64,000 nt of DNA from Bacteroidales bacterium (lineage in GTDB: Bacteria; Bacteroidota; Bacteroidia; Bacteroidales; Lentimicrobiaceae). Every line of letters starts with the position of its first letter. Positions within the stretch are counted from its first letter, which is position 1. The notes under the pieces are model-generated. The model did not search any database, had not been told where the DNA came from, and was given only the letters and a program-made list of their open reading frames with translations. Where the stretch lies: positions 1 through 64,000 of the forward strand of contig JAGXGB010000012.1 of the NCBI GenBank assembly GCA_024636955.1, given 5' to 3'. Shown in pieces: positions 44,052-52,140 of the stretch. A program made the translations under genes and the position numbers.

Positions 44052-45770
44052 TTATCGGCAATATTGACTTAGCACTTTATCGGCTTCTTTAAAGCCAAGT
44101 TGTAATGCTTTAGTCCAATCTGCACAGGCTTGAACCTGATTCTGCTGTTGGAAGTGAGCAATACCTCTGTTATAGTATGATTCTGCATAATCAGGATTCA
44201 CTGTAATTGCTTTTGTAAAATCAGCAATCGCAGCATTCATGTTCATTTGTTTGCCTCTTATTATACCTCTGTTATTATAAGCTAACAGGTAATCATCATT
44301 TCTGCTGATAGAAAGAGAGTAGTTTTTAACTGCTTCTTCATCATTACCAAGGGCATCATAATAATTGCCCAGATAGAAATACCCATGCGCCATATCAGCA
44401 TGGGAGCGTTGATTGTCAATTACCTGATTTAGAAGAGTTGGCACATCTTTCCAATACTTAATCCTGTTCCAGGTTGCTGAAACTAATAAAAGTAAAGATA
44501 GGATTACTGCTGTGTACACAGTATTTCTTGTTGAAACCTTTAAGTTGTTCCGTCCATCCCATAAACGGGTTAGCGCTATTGCGACTATTATGAATAGTCC
44601 AAGGTAAGGTATGTAAGTATACCTATCGGCAGTGATAAAAATCCTTGACCAAAATAGTGGTAATACCATACCTATGGTCGCAAGGAAAAACAATCCTCCA
44701 AAAATAAATATCCTGCGGTTCTCCTTATTTTTCCAAATAACCCAGGCGGCAACCACTAATGCTATCAAGGAGCCATAAACCCATATGGGGAATAATCCGT
44801 CAACCTTTTCAGGGAAGGCGTAAATAGCTGACAAATTCACCGGAAGCACCAGCTTAATCAAATAAAATGACACCCCATAGAGAACAAGAACAATCCGCTC
44901 AAATATTCCAAAATCTTTTTCAAGTCCGGTGATGTGACCAAATGAGGTAGATGCTTTAATGGCAATTATTCCAAATATAACTGAAAGGATAAAAAAAGGT
45001 ATTTTCTCTATCAGAACACTCATCTTAAATGACCGATTTCTTAAATAATCAACCAGCAAGAGGGCCAATGGGAGGGTAGCTGCCATTGACTTGCTGAAAA
45101 GAGCCAGGATAGCCCACATAATGGTAAGAAAGTAGTGTTTTCGTTTCGCCGTTTCAAGGTACTTATCATATTGAATGAGCCCTGCCAGAAAGAATGCTGA
45201 GTAGAGTAGTGAACTGCGGGTTGAAATCCAAACAACTCCTTCTACATGCATCGGGTGGAGCGCAAACAATAAAGCAACAATATAAGCCGGCTCAAACCGG
45301 TTTAGCCATTTTAGCATGAGTTTGAATACAAGCCATGTATTCAGCAGATGCAACAATATATTCACAAGAATATATGATGCCGGCGAACTGCCCCCAATCA
45401 TTTTATTATAGGCAAAACTCAACACTGCTATCGGTTGATACATGCCCAGATGGAAATTACTGAAAATGGATGCTCCGCTTCCCTGCCCAAAGTTTGCAAC
45501 ATCAGAATGTGTAACATAAGATCCATCATCCCATCCGGTTAATATATCGTTACCAAGACTTCTGCTGAATACAAGAAATGTAACTACAAGAATTAATAAC
45601 ACAAGCATTACGATGTGCCTATTTAGCATAAGCCGGCCAGCAAAGCCCTTAGGCTCTTTCATTTTGTGATTATGGCTGCCGGAAACAATCTCGGAACTCT
45701 TCTTTTGAAATTTCCCCTTCTCACGCAATGCGCGGGGGCCAGGGGGTATAAGTTTATTGCGTTTTTGCAT
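44052..45770 (-). CDS. Polytopic membrane protein with C-terminal TPR repeats (TMTC/O-mannosyltransferase-like)
   Basis: From the ATG at 45770 the product has 572 residues. After a basic cytoplasmic stretch there are about ten to eleven membrane helices. The first extracytoplasmic loop has GWDDGSYVTH, the acidic pair seen in lipid-sugar-using glycosyltransferases, and HPMHVEGVVWISTRSSLLY follows. The last 110 residues form tetratricopeptide repeats (YFYLGNYYDALGNDEEAVKNY, YNNRGIIRGK, YYNRGIAHFQQQNQ). This is the layout of the TMTC-type family; protein O-mannosylation is known for animal members and only inferred here. The promoter element at 45800-45807 fits the chosen start. Confidence 0.8.
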   Translation of the reverse strand: MQKRNKLIPPGPRALREKGKFQKKSSEIVSGSHNHKMKEPKGFAGRLMLNRHIVMLVLLILVVTFLVFSRSLGNDILTGWDDGSYVTHSDVANFGQGSGASIFSNFHLGMYQPIAVLSFAYNKMIGGSSPASYILVNILLHLLNTWLVFKLMLKWLNRFEPAYIVALLFALHPMHVEGVVWISTRSSLLYSAFFLAGLIQYDKYLETAKRKHYFLTIMWAILALFSKSMAATLPLALLLVDYLRNRSFKMSVLIEKIPFFILSVIFGIIAIKASTSFGHITGLEKDFGIFERIVLVLYGVSFYLIKLVLPVNLSAIYAFPEKVDGLFPIWVYGSLIALVVAAWVIWKNKENRRIFIFGGLFFLATIGMVLPLFWSRIFITADRYTYIPYLGLFIIVAIALTRLWDGRNNLKVSTRNTVYTAVILSLLLLVSATWNRIKYWKDVPTLLNQVIDNQRSHADMAHGYFYLGNYYDALGNDEEAVKNYSLSISRNDDYLLAYNNRGIIRGKQMNMNAAIADFTKAITVNPDYAESYYNRGIAHFQQQNQVQACADWTKALQLGFKEADKVLSQYCR

Positions 45771-45799
45771 TGAGGTCCTGACTATATTGCATTCTTTAG

Positions 45800-45807
45800 C
45801 AAAGGTA
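45800..45807 (-). promoter_or_regulatory. Putative -7 element TACCTTTG for the TPR membrane protein
   Basis: Reads TACCTTTG on the minus strand, 29 bases before the ATG at 45770. It excludes the longer TTG start at 45845. Confidence 0.5.
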
Positions 45808-45828
45808 ATAGTTGCAATAATAATTTTG

Positions 45829-45836
45829 TACCTTTG
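45829..45836 (+). promoter_or_regulatory. Putative -7 element TACCTTTG for the GldN-like lipoprotein
   Basis: TACCTTTG lies 23 bases before the ATG at 45860; a second match, TAATTTTG, is directly upstream at 45821-45828. Confidence 0.5.
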
Positions 45837-45859
45837 GGTTGTCAATAAATTTAATTCTT

Positions 45860-46405
45860 ATGAAAAGACTATCTATCCCTTTATTACTGAGTATCATTAT
45901 TTTAGTTTTCTTAGCCTGCAACAGAAAAAGAGGCGAAGTGCTGACCGAGCGGATTCAGTATGATGTAAATATTATTTCACCCGAAACTGACCTTGAATGG
46001 TGGGTGCAGAATCTGGAAAATAACAAGCGTGAAATACTTGTCAAGTCTATTATTTCCGCTTCCCAATCGGGTAAGAATAAAGTGTATGATGTAATGACGA
46101 TGAAAGAACTTAGTGAAAAAGAAATTGCTGATAAGAGTAAGCGTAAGCAACTAATGACAATGACCAGAGAAGACCCGCCCTATGAAGAATATGATTCGCT
46201 GGTTGAGTATAACATTGAGCTATCAGATATCTCTAAAGTGCGTTTTCTTGAGGAATGGTATCTTAACGAAGAAACTGGTCTGGTTACTAAAAAAGTAATA
46301 GGAATCTGTCCTATGCTGGAAAGCTACACTGAAGCAGGTGAATTACGCGGACATCTACCTCTGTATTGGATATCCTTTGTAAAGAAGTTCCCACTGGCAC
46401 AGTAA
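45860..46405 (+). CDS. Lipoprotein with GldN/PorN-like C-terminal region
   Basis: The product from the ATG at 45860 has 181 residues. It begins with a lipoprotein signal (lipobox FLAC). The C-terminal stretch, SDISKVRFLEEWYLNEETG followed by KKVIGICPMLESY and LPLYWISF, recalls the end of gliding-motility/type IX secretion proteins GldN and PorN (IxKxRxxExWxFD, then a xIxALCPV block and an LFWIYF block) as I remember them. No other gld or por gene is nearby, and the protein is shorter than GldN. The relation is therefore tentative; otherwise it is an uncharacterised lipoprotein. Confidence 0.6.
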   Translation: MKRLSIPLLLSIIILVFLACNRKRGEVLTERIQYDVNIISPETDLEWWVQNLENNKREILVKSIISASQSGKNKVYDVMTMKELSEKEIADKSKRKQLMTMTREDPPYEEYDSLVEYNIELSDISKVRFLEEWYLNEETGLVTKKVIGICPMLESYTEAGELRGHLPLYWISFVKKFPLAQ

Positions 46406-46410
46406 TGTAG

Positions 46411-46463
46411 TTTTAGCAAGGATGTGAGCAGATGTTTAGCAAGGAATGACGTACAAGCAGATG
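46411..46463 (+). repeat. Direct repeat after the GldN-like gene
   Basis: TTTAGCAAGGA-TG-GAGCAGATG at about 46411-46434 is repeated, with small insertions, as TTTAGCAAGGAATGACGTACAAGCAGATG at about 46435-46463. The copies follow the stop codon by 5 bases. Confidence 0.6.
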
Positions 46464-46493
46464 ATCACACAGGATGCAAGTAACAATTTTGTG

Positions 46494-46501
46494 TACTTTT
46501 G
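46494..46501 (+). promoter_or_regulatory. Putative -7 element TACTTTTG for the M16 peptidase
   Basis: TACTTTTG lies 18 bases before the ATG at 46520 and overlaps a TTG that would otherwise extend the frame. Confidence 0.5.
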
Positions 46502-46519
46502 CAACCTCAAAAACTGCTC

Positions 46520-47752
46520 ATGCAATACCAGTTCCATACTTTACCAAATGGCATTAGAATAGTACATCGTCAAACTGATACGTTGGTTGGACATCTTGCT
46601 ATTATGGTAAACACCGGTACACGGGATGAGGAACCTAATGAAGCCGGGCTTGCACATTTCATTGAGCACATGATCTTCAAAGGTACCAACAAGAGAAAGC
46701 TCCATCATGTATTAGGCTATCTTGAGAATATAGGTGCCGATCTTAATGCATACACCACAAAGGAAGAAACCTGTATTCATGCTTCCTTTACAGGTAAGTA
46801 CTACCCTCGCGCCTTCGACCTCTTTTCCGATATATTAACAAATTCAACTTTCCCTGAGAAGGAAATTGAAAAGGAAAAAGATGTAGTAATTGATGAGATC
46901 AACGGATACAAAGACTCACCTGCTGAATTAATATTTGACGAGTTTGAAGAAATGCTTTTTAAAGGCCATCCGCTTGGGCGACCAATACTTGCCACCCCTT
47001 CAACAGTAAGAAAGATCACACGGCACAAGGTAGTATCTTTTATAGCAAAGCATTACAATACTGACCAAATGGTTATCAGTTCTGTGGGCAACATTAGCTT
47101 TAACAGACTAATCAAACTGGCCGAGACTTATTTCGGAGTAATCCCTTCAAATCCACGTCAGGTTGAACGTCAACCATTCAATGACTATCAAAAAAAAGAG
47201 CTGATCGTTAAAAAAGGTGGATTTCAAACTCATTGTATCATGGGGGCACCTGCATTCAGTTATGTCGACACAAGGCGCACTACATTGGCACTACTCACAA
47301 ATATGCTTGGCGGTCCTGCTATGAATTCCAGGTTAAGCATGGCATTACGTGAAAAAAGCGGCATATCCTATAACATTGAATCGGCTTATACCCCTTATGC
47401 TGATACAGGTTCTTTTATGATCTACCTCGGTATCGACAACGGATCTCTTGATAAAGCTCTAATGTTGGTAAATAGGGAATTAAACAAATTCCGTGATAAA
47501 AGCCTTGGTACTATGCAATTACATGTAGCTAAGCAGCAATTTGCCGGTCAGCTTGCCATTTCCTTTGAATCAAATCTTAATGATGCGCTTTCAATGGCTA
47601 AAAGTGTCCTGGTTTATAACACTGTTGATACTGCACCCATGTTAATAGCAAAAATACTGTCAGTTACTGCTACTGACCTTATGGAAACTGCCAATGAAAT
47701 ACTTAGCCCCGAAAGAATGAGTAGTCTTGTCTATCTGAATAAAAAGGCATAG
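46520..47752 (+). CDS. M16-family zinc peptidase (insulinase/PMPB-like)
   Basis: The product from the ATG at 46520 has 410 residues. The inverted zinc motif is LAHFIEHMIFKGT (His46, Glu49, His50) with the distal Glu126 in VVIDEINGYKDSP. The second half has the substrate-binding Arg-Tyr block NSRLSMALREKSGISYNIESAY. It looks like a single-chain processing peptidase of the bacterial M16B type. There is no signal peptide, so it is probably cytoplasmic. The neighbours give no clear functional link. Confidence 0.92.
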   Translation: MQYQFHTLPNGIRIVHRQTDTLVGHLAIMVNTGTRDEEPNEAGLAHFIEHMIFKGTNKRKLHHVLGYLENIGADLNAYTTKEETCIHASFTGKYYPRAFDLFSDILTNSTFPEKEIEKEKDVVIDEINGYKDSPAELIFDEFEEMLFKGHPLGRPILATPSTVRKITRHKVVSFIAKHYNTDQMVISSVGNISFNRLIKLAETYFGVIPSNPRQVERQPFNDYQKKELIVKKGGFQTHCIMGAPAFSYVDTRRTTLALLTNMLGGPAMNSRLSMALREKSGISYNIESAYTPYADTGSFMIYLGIDNGSLDKALMLVNRELNKFRDKSLGTMQLHVAKQQFAGQLAISFESNLNDALSMAKSVLVYNTVDTAPMLIAKILSVTATDLMETANEILSPERMSSLVYLNKKA

Positions 47753-47857
47753 TCTTTAATTCAATTTAACGTGCTCTTCAGTTTTTACAGCTTAAGTATT
47801 TGAACTAAACCTGATCACTTCTTTTAATCCCTTTATAACTAACTTATAATCCCTTTT

Positions 47858-48541
47858 ATGGACGAATTATTTGAAAAACAGCAATACCAAACAACCAACA
47901 GGCAATATGAGCAATATGCCATTGATCATTCAATGCCTGATGATGAGCTGCTGAGTGAATTAGTCAGGCGGACTCATCTTTCGTTCACTACCTCCTCCAT
48001 GTTGTCAGGTATGTTGCAAGGACGATTGCTTCAGATGTTTTGTCAGATGATCGGCGCCAAAACAGTTCTTGAAATTGGCACTTACACCGGGTATTCATCC
48101 ATCTATATGGCCAGGGGCATGGCAGAGGATGGGATTCTACACACGGTAGATAACAATCCGGAAGTAGCTGACATTGTTGACGAATTCATTACTCGTGCCG
48201 GCTTCTCCGATAATATCATAGCACATCAGGGCAATGCACTTGAACTTATCCCGAAAATCATTATTCCAACACTTGACGCACCGCTTGATCTTGTTTTCAT
48301 TGACGCCGACAAAGAAAACTACATCAACTATTATGAACTATGCTTTAATAACGTTAGAAAGGGGGGCTTTATCATTGCTGATAACGTACTTTGGTACGGT
48401 AGGGTTTTTGGTGAATCAGCCCACAATGACAAAGAAACCAAAGGAATAACTGCTTTTAACCAAATGGTAAAAGAGGACCCACGGGTTGAGAACCTTTTAT
48501 TGCCTATAAGGGATGGTTTAATGATTCTTAGGAAAAAGTGA
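47858..48541 (+). CDS. Class I SAM-dependent O-methyltransferase (caffeoyl-CoA OMT-like)
   Basis: The protein has 227 residues. The SAM-binding motif is VLEIGTYTGYSSIYMARGM, followed by HTVDNNPE, VFIDADKENYINYYE (metal-binding Asp) and IIADNVLWYGRV. This is the standard layout of the cation-dependent O-methyltransferase_3 family; the methyl acceptor is unknown. The gene is convergent with purE, separated by a hairpin. Confidence 0.9.
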   Translation: MDELFEKQQYQTTNRQYEQYAIDHSMPDDELLSELVRRTHLSFTTSSMLSGMLQGRLLQMFCQMIGAKTVLEIGTYTGYSSIYMARGMAEDGILHTVDNNPEVADIVDEFITRAGFSDNIIAHQGNALELIPKIIIPTLDAPLDLVFIDADKENYINYYELCFNNVRKGGFIIADNVLWYGRVFGESAHNDKETKGITAFNQMVKEDPRVENLLLPIRDGLMILRKK

Positions 48542-48551
48542 AGAAAGTAAA

Positions 48552-48614
48552 TGTGGGACTTCCGGGACTATGAATTGACTTTTGAACTGTCCCACATGTC
48601 CCACATGTCCCACG
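48552..48614. terminator. Hairpin and 9-bp repeats between convergent genes
   Basis: ATGTGGGAC (48552-48560) pairs with GTCCCACAT (48590-48598). The right arm is then repeated directly at 48599-48607 and in part at 48608-48614. There is no long U-run, so termination is plausible but not proven; the repeated arm allows alternative hairpins. Confidence 0.55.
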
Positions 48615-48621
48615 AAAGGAT

Positions 48622-49131
48622 CTATTTCGTAACTCTAAATTCGTACTTTACCAAATTAAGCTCTTCATTTGCCTTTACGATTTTCTTCTTCAGATCTTGT
48701 TTGAATGCAAGTAGTTTCTCATAGAGTTCCTTATTGTCCACTGCCAGTATCTGTACTGCAAGGATTCCTGCATTTCTGGCACCATTAATAGCAACTGTTG
48801 CAACAGGAATTCCCGGAGGCATTTGAACCATGGCAAGTAGTGCGTCGAGTCCGTCTAATGAAGCTTTGATGGGTACTCCAATTACAGGAAGTGGAGTCAT
48901 AGAGGATATAACTCCTGCGAGGTGAGCAGCCATTCCGGCGCCTGCTATTATTACCCTAATACCTTTATCATAAGCACCCTTGCTGAATTTCTCTACCTCA
49001 TCGGGTGTGCGGTGTGCTGATAATGCATTGATCTCAAAGGGAATATGGAACTCATTGAGTATTTCTGCGGCTTCTTTCATAACAGGCAGATCAGATGTGC
49101 TGCCCATAATAATGCTTACTTTTGGTGTCAT
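48622..49131 (-). CDS. purE: N5-carboxyaminoimidazole ribonucleotide mutase
   Basis: From the ATG at 49131 the product has 169 residues, the normal PurE length. Motifs are VSIIMGSTSDLPVM, SAHRTPDEVEKF, VIIAGAGMAAHLAGVISSMT, PVIGVPI and MPPGIPVATVAINGARNAG. It converts N5-CAIR to CAIR in purine biosynthesis. The open frame continues upstream by 71 codons, but that part crosses the promoter element at 49155-49162 and has no family similarity. It is divergent from hpt, so two purine genes share this control region. Confidence 0.95.
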   Translation of the reverse strand: MTPKVSIIMGSTSDLPVMKEAAEILNEFHIPFEINALSAHRTPDEVEKFSKGAYDKGIRVIIAGAGMAAHLAGVISSMTPLPVIGVPIKASLDGLDALLAMVQMPPGIPVATVAINGARNAGILAVQILAVDNKELYEKLLAFKQDLKKKIVKANEELNLVKYEFRVTK

Positions 49132-49154
49132 ATCTATAGGATGTTTTAATTCTG

Positions 49155-49162
49155 CAAACATA
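49155..49162 (-). promoter_or_regulatory. Putative -7 element TATGTTTG for purE
   Basis: Reads TATGTTTG on the minus strand, 23 bases before the purE ATG. Confidence 0.5.
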
Positions 49163-49239
49163 AACAATCTGTAAACATGTTTGTTGACAGACTTGTTTTT
49201 AGTCGGCAGTTCTATACTTTTATTTGAGACTAAATTTGA

Positions 49240-49247
49240 TAACTTTG
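49240..49247 (+). promoter_or_regulatory. Putative -7 element TAACTTTG for the hpt-adk-obgE operon
   Basis: TAACTTTG lies 19 bases before the hpt ATG at 49267. Confidence 0.5.
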
Positions 49248-49266
49248 TAGATTCTAAAGAAATAAA

Positions 49267-49806
49267 ATGGAGAGTACCATTAAGGTTAACGATAAAGTCT
49301 TCAAAGTATTCATTAAAGCGGATACTATAGACGCCGCGATACAAAAGCTGGCTGATTCAATCAACAAAGATACAAGTGAGGAATTACCCCTCTTTCTGGT
49401 TGTGTTGAATGGTGCCTTTATGTTTGCAGCCGATCTTCTCAAAAGAGTGACCGTTGAATGTAATGTTTCATTTGTAAAGCTGGCATCTTATTCCGGAACC
49501 CAAAGTACCAATCAGGTGAGGGAATTAATCGGCCTCAACGAAAGCATTAAGGGCCGGTCGGTTATAGTTCTTGAAGATATAATTGACACCGGAAACACAT
49601 TAAATGTACTTCTCAATAGCCTGCGCGCATATGAGGCAGGCAAAGTGCGCATAGCAACGCTTTTGTATAAGCCTGATGCATTTCAGGGCGATTATGCTAT
49701 TGACTATGTTGGAATTGAAATACCCAATGATTTTATCATCGGCTATGGCCTTGATTATGATGGTTTCGCACGAAACCTTCCTGATATTTATAAAATAGTG
49801 GATTAA
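49267..49806 (+). CDS. hpt: Hypoxanthine phosphoribosyltransferase
   Basis: The protein has 179 residues. The PRPP-binding loop is VIVLEDIIDTGNTLN, preceded by LFLVVLNGAFMFAADLLKR and the flexible-loop serine-tyrosine pair in ASYSGTQSTN; the base-binding region DFIIGYGLDYDGFARNLP ends the protein. It salvages hypoxanthine (and often guanine) to the nucleotide with PRPP. It heads the conserved hpt-adk-obgE unit, with 32 bp to the next gene. Confidence 0.94.
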   Translation: MESTIKVNDKVFKVFIKADTIDAAIQKLADSINKDTSEELPLFLVVLNGAFMFAADLLKRVTVECNVSFVKLASYSGTQSTNQVRELIGLNESIKGRSVIVLEDIIDTGNTLNVLLNSLRAYEAGKVRIATLLYKPDAFQGDYAIDYVGIEIPNDFIIGYGLDYDGFARNLPDIYKIVD

Positions 49807-49838
49807 TTTTACCAATTACTGATTAACCTCAACACAAT

Positions 49839-51005
49839 ATGCTCAACATTGCATTATTCGGACCTCCGGGTGCCGGTAAAGGTACTCAGTCAGCTCTACT
49901 GATTGAAAAGTACAAGCTTACATATATTTCAACCGGTGATCTTCTAAGGCAGGAAATTGCCGAAGGTACTGAAATTGGCAAGGAAGCCGGTGATATTATC
50001 AACAGAGGACAACTGGTTTCTGATGAAATGATAGTTGAATTGATTGAGAAACGCATTATGACCACTGCCAATAACGGCATTTTGTTTGATGGTTTCCCGC
50101 GAACACTTGTTCAGGCATACATACTTGAAGGATTGCTGCTTAAGCTTAATACTTCCCTGGCCTGTATGCTCAGTTTGGTGGTGCCTCGTGAGGAATTAAT
50201 AACCCGCTTGCTTGAACGTGGAAAGTCATCGGGAAGAAGTGATGATACTGCCGAAGTAATTGAATACAGGCTTGAGGAGTATGAGAATAAAACGAAGCCG
50301 GTAATTGAATTCTACCAGTTAAGGGAGAAATATATTCCTATCAATGGTGTTGGACCAATTCCCGAAGTGTTTAAAAGGCTTACTGAATCAGTTGACCGTA
50401 CCCTGCAAAATGTATGGTTTAACCTTGTTCTTACAGGGGCACCCGGATCAGGAAAAGGAACTCAGGGAAGATTGCTTGCTGAAAAATACCACTTGTATTA
50501 TATCTCCACAGGATCATTGTTGCGCCGTGAAGTGAAAGCTAATACTGAAATTGGTATCAAAGCCAAGGAAGTAATGGATAAAGGTGACCTTGTTTCTGAT
50601 GAACTGGTTATACAATTAATAGAACGTGAAATACAGCAACATAACAGCGTAAGGGGATTCATTTTCAAAGGATTCCCACGTACTGTTATACAGGCATATA
50701 TATTAGATGGACTATTGCGCCGATTGAATTCAACAGTATCATACTGTATTGAATTGAATGCTTCAACACTTGAATCAGTTAAGCGTTTAAGTAGTAGGGC
50801 TAAAACACCCAATGCCCGGTCATACGATATGAATACAGACCTTATCATTCACCGACTTGAAGAATTTCATCAGAAAACTGTTGCTGTTGGAAGTTTCTAC
50901 GATAAGCAACATAAATTTGCTTCCGTGGATGCTACAGGGGATCAGGAAACTGTATTTAACCGCTTGAGTGAAAGAGTAGAAAAAGCTATGAGAATACTCA
51001 GATAG
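49839..51005 (+). CDS. adk: Adenylate kinase, fused tandem duplication with altered second half
   Basis: The protein has 388 residues, about twice the usual 190. The first half (1-187) is a complete short-type adenylate kinase: P-loop GPPGAGKGT (8-16), STGDLLRQEI, FDGFPRT (83-89) and RGKSSGRSDD (127-136). The second half (192-388) repeats the whole fold: P-loop GAPGSGKGT (200-208), STGSLLRREV, but FKGFPRT at 276-282, where the Mg-associated Asp has become Lys, and RAKTPNARSYD at 320-330 in place of RGKSSGRSDD. The key arginines persist, yet the second half may be inactive or have a new phosphate acceptor. Adenylate kinase converts AMP and ATP to two ADP. It lies between hpt and obgE. Confidence 0.92.
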   Translation: MLNIALFGPPGAGKGTQSALLIEKYKLTYISTGDLLRQEIAEGTEIGKEAGDIINRGQLVSDEMIVELIEKRIMTTANNGILFDGFPRTLVQAYILEGLLLKLNTSLACMLSLVVPREELITRLLERGKSSGRSDDTAEVIEYRLEEYENKTKPVIEFYQLREKYIPINGVGPIPEVFKRLTESVDRTLQNVWFNLVLTGAPGSGKGTQGRLLAEKYHLYYISTGSLLRREVKANTEIGIKAKEVMDKGDLVSDELVIQLIEREIQQHNSVRGFIFKGFPRTVIQAYILDGLLRRLNSTVSYCIELNASTLESVKRLSSRAKTPNARSYDMNTDLIIHRLEEFHQKTVAVGSFYDKQHKFASVDATGDQETVFNRLSERVEKAMRILR

Positions 51006-51047
51006 GGTGATTAAAGTTAGAATACACAGGTAGACTGATTAAAGCAG
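50992..51047 (+). repeat. 28-bp tandem copy of the adenylate kinase gene 3' end
   Basis: Copy 1 (50992-51019) spans the last codons and the native stop TAG; copy 2 (51020-51047) keeps the TAG and differs at about six positions. Confidence 0.8.
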
Positions 51048-51122
51048 AGAAAATCAGGAATATGAGTTTTTAGCTTCAGGATATCTTTATAATTAGTAAA
51101 AATAAACATTAACAAAGCAGTA

Positions 51123-52121
51123 ATGGCTTCATCCAATTTTGTCGATTACGTTAAACTCAATCTACGCTCAGGTAAAGGGGGCGCAGGCTCAACACACTTG
51201 CTGCGCACCCGCGGTAATGCACGTGGCGGCCCTGATGGAGGTGATGGCGGAAGGGGAGGCCATATTATTCTTAAAGGCAATGCACAGCTGTGGACACTCC
51301 TCCACTTAAAGTATACCAAGCACATAAAAGCAGGTGATGGAGTGGGGGGCAGCAAAAGCACAAGTACCGGTGCCTATGGCAAAGATGTGATCATTGAAGT
51401 ACCATTGGGTACCATTGTGCGCGATGCAGAAACTATGGAACAGGAAGCTGAAGTTACCGGCGATGGTGAAACAGTTATTATTGTCCCCGGTGGAAGAGGT
51501 GGTTTAGGTAACGATCATTTTAAAACAGCAACACATCAGACTCCTCGCTTTGCACAGCCCGGTGAACCCGGCATTGAGACATGGAAGGTGCTTGAGCTTA
51601 AGATATTGGCTGATGTTGGACTTGTTGGTTTCCCTAATGCAGGAAAATCAACATTGTTAGCTACTCTGTCAGCTGCACGGCCTGAAATAGCTGATTACCC
51701 TTTCACAACATTACGCCCTAATCTGGGAATTGTTGCTTACCGCGATGATCGGTCGTTTATTATGGCCGATATACCTGGAATTATTGAAGGTGCATCGGAA
51801 GGAAAAGGATTGGGATTAAGATTCCTCAGGCATATTGAGCGTAATTCAGTGCTGCTTTTCATGGTTCCGGCCATTACTAAGAGCATCATTAAGGAGTATG
51901 ATATTTTACTCAATGAACTCAAGCAGTTCAACCCTGAATTAGTCGATAAGCAACGACTGTTGGCAATAACAAAGTGCGATCTTGTTGATGACGATATGAT
52001 GAAGAAACTGAAAAAGAGGAAAATGCCGGATGTGCCAACTGTTTTCATATCTTCGCATACAAAGCTTAACCTTGTTCAACTCAAGGATATGATTATGAAG
52101 GCTTTGTCAGAATCGTATTAA
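51123..52121 (+). CDS. obgE: Obg-family ribosome-associated GTPase
   Basis: The protein has 332 residues. The glycine-rich Obg fold fills about 1-160 (LRSGKGGAGSTHLLRTRG, GGPDGGDGGRGGH, PGGRGGLGNDHFKTATHQTP). The G domain follows, with G1 GFPNAGKSTLL, G3 DIPGIIEGASEGKGLG and G4 TKCDLV. It binds the 50S subunit and takes part in ribosome assembly and stress signalling. The C-terminal Obg extension is absent, as in other short forms. Confidence 0.95.
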   Translation: MASSNFVDYVKLNLRSGKGGAGSTHLLRTRGNARGGPDGGDGGRGGHIILKGNAQLWTLLHLKYTKHIKAGDGVGGSKSTSTGAYGKDVIIEVPLGTIVRDAETMEQEAEVTGDGETVIIVPGGRGGLGNDHFKTATHQTPRFAQPGEPGIETWKVLELKILADVGLVGFPNAGKSTLLATLSAARPEIADYPFTTLRPNLGIVAYRDDRSFIMADIPGIIEGASEGKGLGLRFLRHIERNSVLLFMVPAITKSIIKEYDILLNELKQFNPELVDKQRLLAITKCDLVDDDMMKKLKKRKMPDVPTVFISSHTKLNLVQLKDMIMKALSESY

Positions 52122-52140
52122 CCTTACATCTTTTTCGGCA

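Noticed and set aside
45839-45859. Longer TTG start for the GldN-like lipoprotein
   Set aside because: It starts next to the TACCTTTG element; the ATG at 45860 gives a normal lipoprotein signal.
49132-49344. N-terminal extension of purE
   Set aside because: The extra 71 codons contain the promoter elements and have no PurE similarity.
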